Source of the DNA: Pseudotabrizicola sp051200875
GTDB lineage: Bacteria > Pseudomonadota > Alphaproteobacteria > Rhodobacterales > Rhodobacteraceae
Assembly (NCBI RefSeq): GCF_051200875.1
Contig: NZ_CP195191.1
Coordinates: 620,001 to 684,000, forward strand
DNA: 64,000 bases
Direction: 5' to 3'
Made by a program: the position numbers and the translations under genes. The notes under the pieces are model-generated. The model made no database searches. It saw nothing but the letters and a program-made list of their open reading frames with translations, and had not been told where the DNA came from. This document shows positions 57,656 to 64,000 of the stretch, in pieces (the first letter of the stretch is position 1; every line of letters starts with the position of its first letter).

Positions 57656-58219
57656 ATGGCAGATGACTTTGAACTCGACACCGACGATCTGACTCGCCGC
57701 ATGGAAGGCGCGATCGGCGCGCTGCGCACGGAATTCGCCTCCCTTCGCACGGGCCGCGCTTCGGGCTCGATGCTGGAACCGATTCAGGTCGAGGCCTATG
57801 GGCAGATGACCCCGATCAACCAGCTTGGCACGGTGAACGTGCCAGAACCCCGGATGGTCACGATCAACGTCTGGGACAAAGGCATGGTGGGCAAGGTCGA
57901 AAAGGCGATCCGAGAGTCGGGCCTTGGCATCAACCCGCAGCTTAACGGCACCATCATCATGTTGCCGATCCCGGAACTGAACGAGCAGCGCCGCAAGGAA
58001 CTGACCAAGGTCGCCGCCCAGTATGCCGAACATGCCCGTGTGGCGGTTCGTAACCTGCGCCGCGATGGCATGGACCAGATCAAGAAGGCCAAGAACGATG
58101 GCCTGTCGGAAGACGATCAGAAATTCTGGGAATCCGAAGTACAGGATCTGACTGACAAGTATATCAAGATCGTCGACCAGACGCTTGAAACCAAGCAAGC
58201 CGAAATCATGCAGGTCTGA
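57656..58219 (+). CDS. frr: Ribosome recycling factor
   Basis: 187 aa. FASLRTGRASGSMLEPIQVE, PIPELNEQRRKELTKVAAQY and RNLRRDGMDQIKKAKNDGLS are canonical. It splits post-termination ribosomes with EF-G. Lies 113 bases after pyrH; a CCCGCGCC/GGCGCGGG hairpin without T-run follows at 58238-58257. Confidence 0.97.
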   Translation: MADDFELDTDDLTRRMEGAIGALRTEFASLRTGRASGSMLEPIQVEAYGQMTPINQLGTVNVPEPRMVTINVWDKGMVGKVEKAIRESGLGINPQLNGTIIMLPIPELNEQRRKELTKVAAQYAEHARVAVRNLRRDGMDQIKKAKNDGLSEDDQKFWESEVQDLTDKYIKIVDQTLETKQAEIMQV

Positions 58220-58325
58220 TCCGGGTCCCGGTCCATTCCCGCGCCTTCGGGCGCGGGACACATTCCAACAGAATTGATACAAAGTCGGGGCCGTCTTTCG
58301 GGCCAGAACAACAAAGGGGTGGGGC

Positions 58326-59066
58326 TTGGGCACCACGGACAGCACAGGGTCAAAGCAGCCTCGCCCGGCAGAGCATGTGGCCATCATCATGGATGGCAAC
58401 GGTCGTTGGGCCACGCAAAAGGGGTGGCCGCGCCTTGTTGGCCATCGTCGCGGCGCCGAACGGGTCAAGGAAATCGTCCGTTGCGCCCCTGATCTTGGCA
58501 TCCGATGGCTGACCGTCTACGCCTTTTCCACCGAAAACTGGAAGCGCTCGACCGAAGAAGTCCTTGGACTGATGTCGATTTTCGCCCGTTACATCGAGCG
58601 CGAGGCCGACCGTCTGGCCGCCGAAGGGGTGCGGATGCGCTTTATTGGTGACCGCTCGCGTCTGGACCCCAAATTGCAACGGCTGATGAAAGGGATCGAA
58701 GAGCGCACCGAAGGATTTACCCGATTGAACTTCACCGTCGCCATCAATTATGGCGGCCGGGATGAGATCTTGCGGGCCACCCGTGCCATAGCCGCCAAGG
58801 TTGCAGCAGGCGAAATCGCCCCCGAAGAGGTGACCGAGGCCATGATCTCGGCCCATCTTGATACCGGCGGCATCCCTGATCCGGATCTGGTGATCCGCAC
58901 ATCGGGCGAAACCCGGACCTCGAACTTCCTGCAATGGCAAACCGCCTATGCAGAATATGAATTCACGCCAACCCTTTGGCCTGACTTTACCCCCGAAGAA
59001 CTGGCCAGCATCTTGGCGCGCTTTGGCAACCGTGATCGCCGCTTTGGCGGGGTGGCCAGCGCATGA
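58326..59066 (+). CDS. uppS: Isoprenyl transferase (undecaprenyl-PP synthase)
   Basis: 246 aa from a TTG start with AAGGGG about seven bases upstream. HVAIIMDGNGRWATQKGWPR holds the catalytic Asp; LRTSGETRTSNFLQWQTAY is the C-terminal signature. It makes the C55 lipid carrier for cell-wall synthesis. Overlaps cdsA by 4 bases. Confidence 0.96.
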   Translation: MGTTDSTGSKQPRPAEHVAIIMDGNGRWATQKGWPRLVGHRRGAERVKEIVRCAPDLGIRWLTVYAFSTENWKRSTEEVLGLMSIFARYIEREADRLAAEGVRMRFIGDRSRLDPKLQRLMKGIEERTEGFTRLNFTVAINYGGRDEILRATRAIAAKVAAGEIAPEEVTEAMISAHLDTGGIPDPDLVIRTSGETRTSNFLQWQTAYAEYEFTPTLWPDFTPEELASILARFGNRDRRFGGVASA

Positions 59067-59875
59067 CGGCACCGGTGGCAGATCCGAACGCTCGTTGGGG
59101 CGATCTGAAAAAGCGGGTGATCTCGGCCATCTTCATGCTGATCGTCGGCGTGTCCGAGCTTTGGCTGGGCGGCATGTCCTTCAACCTCATGGTCTTTGCG
59201 CTGACGGGGGTGATGTTCTGGGAACTGGCCAATATTACAGCGCCCGGCCATATCCGCACGCCGCTTGCTATGGGGGTGATTGCCGCCGCCTGTCTGGCGG
59301 GCGCAGTCCTCTTCCGAGACGACCTCGCCTCGACGCTGCTTATTCTTCCGGGCCTTGCCTTGGCCCTGACACCGCGCCGTGACCGCCGCATCGCTACGGT
59401 CTATGGCATCGCCATCATGGTCGCTGGCTATGGCCTGATTGATCTGCGCGGCCCCGGCGTTCCAGCGATCCTTTGGATCATCTGCATCGTCATTGCCTCG
59501 GATGTCGCGGGGTATTTTGTTGGTCGCGTCGTCGGCGGCCCGAAATTCTGGCCCGCCATCAGCCCCAAGAAAACATGGTCTGGCACTGTGGCGGGCTGGG
59601 TCGGAGCCGTGTTGGTTTCGCTGATCTTTGTGGCTTTGGGCTATGCGCCGTGGCTCGCCGTCGCCGTGGCCCCGGTGGTGGCCTTTGCCGGCCAGATGGG
59701 CGATATTGCCGAAAGCTGGATCAAGCGCCGCGCAAGCGTCAAGGACAGCTCGAACCTGATCCCCGGCCATGGCGGCTTTCTGGACCGTTTCGATGCGATG
59801 ATCGGCGCCGTCGTCCTGATCATGCTCCTGTCGCTGATCGCATCGCTGCCAATGCCCACGCCGCTCGGGGGCTAA
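59063..59875 (+). CDS. cdsA: Phosphatidate cytidylyltransferase
   Basis: 270 aa with several transmembrane helices. The C-terminal signature includes SPKKTWSGTVAGWVGAVLVS and DSSNLIPGHGGFLDRFDAMI. It forms CDP-diacylglycerol for phospholipid synthesis. Coupled to uppS by the ATGA overlap; dxr follows within 5 bases. Confidence 0.95.
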   Translation: MTAPVADPNARWGDLKKRVISAIFMLIVGVSELWLGGMSFNLMVFALTGVMFWELANITAPGHIRTPLAMGVIAAACLAGAVLFRDDLASTLLILPGLALALTPRRDRRIATVYGIAIMVAGYGLIDLRGPGVPAILWIICIVIASDVAGYFVGRVVGGPKFWPAISPKKTWSGTVAGWVGAVLVSLIFVALGYAPWLAVAVAPVVAFAGQMGDIAESWIKRRASVKDSSNLIPGHGGFLDRFDAMIGAVVLIMLLSLIASLPMPTPLGG

Positions 59876-59879
59876 GGTG

Positions 59880-61061
59880 ATGCGGTCCATCTCTATTTTC
59901 GGGGCCACTGGCTCTATCGGTGAAAGCACCTTTGACCTGATTACCCGTGCTGGCGGGGCAGGGGCGTTCCGCACCGTTGCCCTGACCGGGGGCCGAAATG
60001 TCGCCCGCTTGGCAGAAATGGCGCGCGTTTTGCGCGCTGAAATCGCGGTTTGCGCGGATGAAGCCTGCCTGCCAGACCTGCGGGCCGCGCTTGCCGGCAC
60101 TGGCATCGAAACCGCCGCTGGTACTCAGGCCATTGCCGAGGCGGCCGACCGTCCCGCCGATTGGGTGATGAGCGCCATCGTCGGGGCCGCCGGGCTTGTT
60201 CCCGGTTTGCGTGCGCTGCGCCACGGCAGGACACTCGCCCTTGCAAACAAGGAAAGCCTTGTGACTGCAGGCCCGCTCCTAATGGCCGAGGCCGCCCGTC
60301 ACGGCGCCACCATTCTTCCCGTCGACAGCGAACATTCCGCGATCTTCCAAGGTCTTGTCGGCGAAGACATCGCGGCCATCGACCGTATCATTCTTACCGC
60401 TTCCGGGGGGGCGCTGCGCGACTGGCCGCTCGAGGCCCTTGCCCGCGCCACGGTGACCGAGGCACTGGCGCATCCAAACTGGTCGATGGGACAGCGCATC
60501 ACCATCGATTCCGCCTCGATGTTCAACAAGGCGCTCGAGGTGATCGAGACACGCGAATATTTCGGGATCAATCCAGATCAGATCGAGGTCATCATCCACC
60601 CCGAAAGCCTGATTCATTCCATGGTGGGTTTTCATGACGGGGCGATCATGGCGCATCTGGGCGCACCTGACATGCGCCACCCCATTGGGTATGCGCTGAA
60701 CTGGCCCAATCGTCAGCCCTTGCCGGTGGCACGGCTCGACTTTGCCCAACTCGCAACGCTAACCTTCCGCGCCCCGGATATGAACCGCTATCCCGCCTTG
60801 CGGCTTTGCCGTGAGGTGATGCATATTCGGGGGCTTGCCGGTGCGGCCTTTAACGCCGCCAAGGAAACCGCGCTGGATTACTTCCTTGATAATCGCATCG
60901 GCTTCATGGACATGGCGGGGGTGGTGGAAGACACTCTTGACGCTCTTGTGTCCGACTTACGCCTTGAAACCGACGTATTGTCCCTTGAGAAGGTGCTTGG
61001 GGCAGACCATCTTGCCAGACGGCGTGCGACAGAAATCGCACAAAACCGGTCAGCGGCATAA
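59880..61061 (+). CDS. dxr: 1-deoxy-D-xylulose 5-phosphate reductoisomerase
   Basis: 393 aa from the ATG at 59880; a GTG one codon earlier is equally possible. IFGATGSIGESTFDLI is the NADPH site, ALANKESLVTAG and LPVDSEHSAIFQ the catalytic region with metal ligands. It commits to MEP-pathway isoprenoids that feed uppS in the same operon. Confidence 0.97.
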   Translation: MRSISIFGATGSIGESTFDLITRAGGAGAFRTVALTGGRNVARLAEMARVLRAEIAVCADEACLPDLRAALAGTGIETAAGTQAIAEAADRPADWVMSAIVGAAGLVPGLRALRHGRTLALANKESLVTAGPLLMAEAARHGATILPVDSEHSAIFQGLVGEDIAAIDRIILTASGGALRDWPLEALARATVTEALAHPNWSMGQRITIDSASMFNKALEVIETREYFGINPDQIEVIIHPESLIHSMVGFHDGAIMAHLGAPDMRHPIGYALNWPNRQPLPVARLDFAQLATLTFRAPDMNRYPALRLCREVMHIRGLAGAAFNAAKETALDYFLDNRIGFMDMAGVVEDTLDALVSDLRLETDVLSLEKVLGADHLARRRATEIAQNRSAA

Positions 61062-61102
61062 GTCTTGCTCCCTCTGGTTAAAGTAAACGATAGGACGCCC
61101 GC

Positions 61103-62440
61103 GTGGATTTGATTGGCCTGTTTCCCAGCTTTGGCAATGCGATCTGGACGATTGCAGCCTTTGTCGTGGCGCTCTCTGTGATTGTGGCCATCCATGAATA
61201 CGGTCATTACATCGTGGGCCGCTGGTCGGGCATCCATGCCGAGGTGTTTTCGCTGGGCTTTGGCCCGGTGCTTTTCTCGCGAGAGGACCAATACGGAACG
61301 CGCTGGCAACTCGCCGCCCTGCCTTTCGGTGGCTATGTCAAATTCCTGGGCGATTCCAACGCCGCCTCAGGCGTGGATGGGCAAGCAATCCGCGAAATGA
61401 CGGCAGAGGAGCGCCGCCGCACCATGCATGGCGCGCCGCTTTGGGCCCGTGCCGCAACGGTGGCCGCGGGGCCGATGTTCAATTTCATCTCGGCCATCAT
61501 CATTTTCGCCGCCATGTCTTTCTATTCGGGCATCGCGACCGAAGACCCGGTGATCAGCCGCGTTGAAGCCGTTCCTTTTTCGGGGCCGACCCTTGAGGTG
61601 GGCGACCGGGTGAATTCGATCAACGACGTGGCGACACCAGATTTCACGACATTGGTGCAGGTCGCACGCGATACCACCGCGGCGCCGACAGCCAGTTATG
61701 AAGTGGTCCGCAACGGTGAAACCCTGCGCTTTGATGGCCCGCATCCCTATCCGCCAGTGGCGCTTTCTGTCTCGCCCCATACGGCGGCCTATGACGCCGG
61801 CATGCAGACCGCAGATGTCATCACCGCCATCAATGGCCAGCCCATCTATTCCTTCATCCAGCTGCAAGAGGCCGTGAAGGCCTCGGATGGTGCACCTGTC
61901 GCTTTGACGATCTGGCGCGCGGGGGAGACGGTCGAGCTGACGCTTGAACCCCGCCGCTCGGATATGCCCTTGCCGGAAGGTGGCTTTGAAACGCGCTGGC
62001 TTATTGGTCTGACCGGCGGCATGGGCTTTGACCCCGTCACCCGTTTGCCCTCGCCGATCGAGGCTGTGCAGATCGGGGCCGAACAGACCTGGTATATCGC
62101 GAAAACCTCGCTTTCCGGCATTTGGCACATGATCACCGGGGCGATTTCTTCCTGCAATCTTCGCAGCCCAATCGGCATCGCTGAAAGCTCGGGGGCCGCC
62201 GCATCGCAAGGCGTGGACTCATTCATCATGTTCATCGGCCTTTTGTCGGTGGCCGTCGGCCTGATGAACCTCTTGCCTGTCCCCGTGCTGGATGGCGGGC
62301 ATCTGGTTTTCCACGCCTACGAGGCGATTTTCGGCAACCCACCGACCGAAAAAGCGCTCCGCGTGCTGATGTCGGCGGGCCTTACTCTGATTCTGTCACT
62401 GATGGCCTTCGGGGTCTCTAACGATCTGTTTCTGTGTTAA
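61103..62440 (+). CDS. rseP: RIP metalloprotease RseP
   Basis: 445 aa from a GTG start. HEYGHYIVGR (31-40) is the zinc site within the first helix; two PDZ-like domains occupy the middle (VEAVPFSGPTLEVGDRVNSI and VSPHTAAYDAGMQTADVITA), and LPVPVLDGGHLVFHAYEAIF near the end has the third ligand. Site-2 protease of the envelope stress response, cleaving anti-sigma factors and signal-peptide remnants. Terminator follows. Confidence 0.96.
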   Translation: MDLIGLFPSFGNAIWTIAAFVVALSVIVAIHEYGHYIVGRWSGIHAEVFSLGFGPVLFSREDQYGTRWQLAALPFGGYVKFLGDSNAASGVDGQAIREMTAEERRRTMHGAPLWARAATVAAGPMFNFISAIIIFAAMSFYSGIATEDPVISRVEAVPFSGPTLEVGDRVNSINDVATPDFTTLVQVARDTTAAPTASYEVVRNGETLRFDGPHPYPPVALSVSPHTAAYDAGMQTADVITAINGQPIYSFIQLQEAVKASDGAPVALTIWRAGETVELTLEPRRSDMPLPEGGFETRWLIGLTGGMGFDPVTRLPSPIEAVQIGAEQTWYIAKTSLSGIWHMITGAISSCNLRSPIGIAESSGAAASQGVDSFIMFIGLLSVAVGLMNLLPVPVLDGGHLVFHAYEAIFGNPPTEKALRVLMSAGLTLILSLMAFGVSNDLFLC

Positions 62441-62463
62441 TCCCATCCGTTTGGATGGGCTTT
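62441..62463 (+). terminator. rseP terminator
   Basis: CCCATCC pairs with GGATGGG around GTTT, followed by CTTTCT. Modest stem and T-run immediately after the rseP stop. Confidence 0.55.
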
Positions 62464-62530
62464 CTATCCGCACAGAGCCACAATCGCGCCACATTCATTT
62501 GCTAAGTTCTGCTGGCAATGGAGGTGTTAC

Positions 62531-62668
62531 ATGCAGGTTGTCATGGAAAGCTATCGTGGGCTGTCGTTTCTGGTCTATTTGAACGCTGACCGGATCTTTA
62601 CGTTCGGCACGGTGATCGCTGGCCTTCTGGCCGGGGCTTTCTTGGGTACCTGCCTGATGCCTCAATAA
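62531..62668 (+). CDS. Small membrane protein between rseP and bamA, 45 aa
   Basis: 45 codons beginning MQVVMESYRGLSFLVYLNAD, then a single hydrophobic helix (about 25-42: TFGTVIAGLLAGAFLGT) and a short tail. GAGGTGTTAC precedes the ATG. The second Met (residue 5) may be the true start, as MESYRG openings look conserved in this kind of protein. Function unknown; its place between two envelope genes suggests a membrane role. Confidence 0.65.
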   Translation: MQVVMESYRGLSFLVYLNADRIFTFGTVIAGLLAGAFLGTCLMPQ

Positions 62669-62697
62669 TCACGCGTTGATTTTCCCGATTTCGGATC

Positions 62698-62729
62698 GGC
62701 CCGCTTTCCGCAAGCGGGCCTTTGCTTTT
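62698..62729 (+). terminator. Terminator before bamA
   Basis: GGCCCGCTT pairs with AAGCGGGCC around a five-base loop, followed by TTTGCTTTT. It closes the 45-aa gene transcript; bamA then needs its own promoter within about 110 bases. Confidence 0.8.
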
Positions 62730-62838
62730 GCGCTTCGCGGCGTTCCGCCATCGGTCCGGCGCGCCTTTTCAACGCTTTGACAAGCCAAGCTCTTACGGCT
62801 AGTGAAGACACTATAGCTTGTTGAGGATGAGGATTGTC

Positions 62839-64000
62839 ATGCACGATACTGCGGTCAGCGTTGCCAAAACCGGGCGTGCCTCTGCCACTCGTCGCATCAT
62901 TACGGCGCTTTTCCTTTCCACTGCAATGGCTTCCGGGGCGAACTTCACACCGGCCGTTGCACAGGAATACAGCTTCGACAGCGTGACGGTTGAAGGCAAC
63001 GAGCTGGTTGATGTTCCAACCATCCTCGGTCTGGCCAGAATCAATCGTGGCCAAGCACTCAGCACCGCCGAATTGAACGACGCCTATCAGAACCTCGTCC
63101 GCTCGGGTCTGTTCGAAACCGTCGAAATCGTTCCTTCGGGCAACACACTGATCATCAAGGTCGTCGAATACCCGATCATCAACTTCATCAATTTCGAAGG
63201 CAACAAGCGCCTCAAGGATGAAGATCTGGCCGAGGCCATCTCTTCCAAAACAAGCCGCGTCTATTCACCCAGCCAAGCCGAGGCCGATGCGTCTACCTTG
63301 GGCGAACTTTACCGCGCCAAGGGCCGCATGGCCGCGACCGTGACGCCAAAGATCATCCGCCGCTCCAACAGCCGCGTCGATCTGGTCTTTGAGATCACCG
63401 AAGGCCGCGTGACCGAAATTGAACGCTTGGCCTTTGTTGGCAACCGTGCCTATTCCGACCGCCGCCTGCGGCAGGTCCTGGAAACCAAGCAGGCCGGCAT
63501 CTTCCGCCAACTGGTGCAGCGCGACACCCTGGTGGCCGAGCGTTTGGAAGTCGACAAGCAGTTGCTCCGCGACTTCTATCTGTCGCGCGGCTATGTCGAC
63601 ATTCAGGTGACCGACGCCTCTGCCGAAATCGCCCGCGAACGGGATGCGGTCTTCGTCAGCTTCACCATTCAGGAAGGCCGCCAATTCCGTATCGGCAAAG
63701 TCTCGACAGTGTCGGAAATCAGCGATGTTGACGCGGCAGAGTTTGAAGCCGTTCAGCGCATCCGTGAGGGCGTGGTCTATTCGCCAGCGGTCATCGAAAA
63801 TAACATCGCGCGGATGGAAAACCTTGCCCTTCGCAGGGGGCTTAACTTTGTCCGTGTTGATCCGCGCATCACCCGCAATGATCGGGATGGCACGCTGGAT
63901 ATCGAATTTGCCATCGTCCGCGGCGATCGTATCTTCGTCGAACGCATCGACATCGAAGGCAACACGACGACCCTTGATCAGGTCATCCGCCGCCAGTTCC
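62839..64000 (+). CDS. bamA: Outer membrane protein assembly factor BamA, N-terminal part
   Basis: 387 codons to the right edge. Start placed at 62839 (AGGATGAGGA upstream); an ATG 12 bases earlier is in frame. A signal peptide ends near residue 41 (FTPAVA). POTRA domains follow: YSFDSVTVEGNELVDVPTIL, FINFEGNKRLKDEDLAEAIS, IERLAFVGNRAYSDRRLRQV and RIGKVSTVSEISDV are successive strand-helix units. BamA folds beta-barrel proteins into the outer membrane. The barrel lies beyond the window. Confidence 0.95.
   Translation, partial: MHDTAVSVAKTGRASATRRIITALFLSTAMASGANFTPAVAQEYSFDSVTVEGNELVDVPTILGLARINRGQALSTAELNDAYQNLVRSGLFETVEIVPSGNTLIIKVVEYPIINFINFEGNKRLKDEDLAEAISSKTSRVYSPSQAEADASTLGELYRAKGRMAATVTPKIIRRSNSRVDLVFEITEGRVTEIERLAFVGNRAYSDRRLRQVLETKQAGIFRQLVQRDTLVAERLEVDKQLLRDFYLSRGYVDIQVTDASAEIARERDAVFVSFTIQEGRQFRIGKVSTVSEISDVDAAEFEAVQRIREGVVYSPAVIENNIARMENLALRRGLNFVRVDPRITRNDRDGTLDIEFAIVRGDRIFVERIDIEGNTTTLDQVIRRQF

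Overview
The window is a GC-rich chromosomal segment of an alphaproteobacterium, most likely Rhodobacteraceae (Roseobacter/Rhodobacter group). The grounds are the gene content and protein character: a one-cysteine DksA, a DMSP lyase DddP, two Hint-domain proteins, a DUF2927 lipoprotein, a cytochrome b561-YceI fusion, the FIGLU-deiminase (hutF) form of histidine degradation, and a cell-envelope operon ending in bamA. Genus cannot be fixed from the sequence alone. No phage, transposase, integrase, CRISPR array or rRNA was seen; the window is mostly core chromosome with a few lineage-specific genes.

Layout. 1-3.4 kb (minus): MoxR ATPase, a DUF2927 lipoprotein, a 56-aa membrane protein and the start of a CoxE-like VWA protein. 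3.6-6.7 kb: dksA, an FAD monooxygenase, a degenerate histidine phosphatase and a flavin reductase-like protein. 7-13.5 kb: a divergent histidine-utilisation locus, hutUHI (minus) and hutF-hutC (plus), with a perfect palindrome in the divergent gap as the likely HutC operator; no hutG is present. 13.5-19.4 kb: prfC, a Hint protein, an atypical SDR, an orphan ABC ATPase, and a YafY/WYL regulator with a small partner gene. 19.6-26.3 kb: tatABC plus a DUF815 ATPase, facing a surE-pcm-nlpD-like operon, then an M20 amidohydrolase. 26.4-32.5 kb: pirin, two identical tRNA-Asp genes, dddP, a DUF3445 protein and a run of unrecognised genes. 32.6-38.5 kb: glnB-glnA, a mosaic nnr gene, a second Hint protein, tRNA-Leu and tig. 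38.7-43.1 kb: a small HD hydrolase, a DMT transporter, rpsF-rpsR-rplI and yceI. 43.1-48.3 kb: cytochrome b561-YceI, fabD-fabG-acpP (fabF does not follow), ssb and a lytic transglycosylase. 48.3-55.6 kb: a peptide-type ABC transporter operon with a Tat-exported binding protein and an upstream AraC regulator. 55.7-64 kb: miaA, then pyrH-frr-uppS-cdsA-dxr-rseP, a 45-aa membrane protein and the start of bamA.

How the parts work together. The hut genes take histidine to formylglutamate under HutC control. glnB-glnA handles ammonium assimilation. dddP suggests that DMSP is a carbon and sulphur source. TatABC could export the ABC binding protein, which carries a twin-arginine signal. The last operon joins nucleotide, ribosome-recycling, isoprenoid (dxr, uppS), phospholipid (cdsA), envelope-stress (rseP) and outer-membrane (bamA) functions.

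The most unusual structure is a dispersed intergenic element in five copies: one or two GC-rich hairpins followed by a conserved tail reading about CCCGGGATATTTAAAGACAG, then AAAATG. In one copy this tail supplies the likely start codon of miaA. The second is the nnr gene, whose central third falls to roughly 45-52% GC between flanks near 70%, which suggests intragenic replacement.
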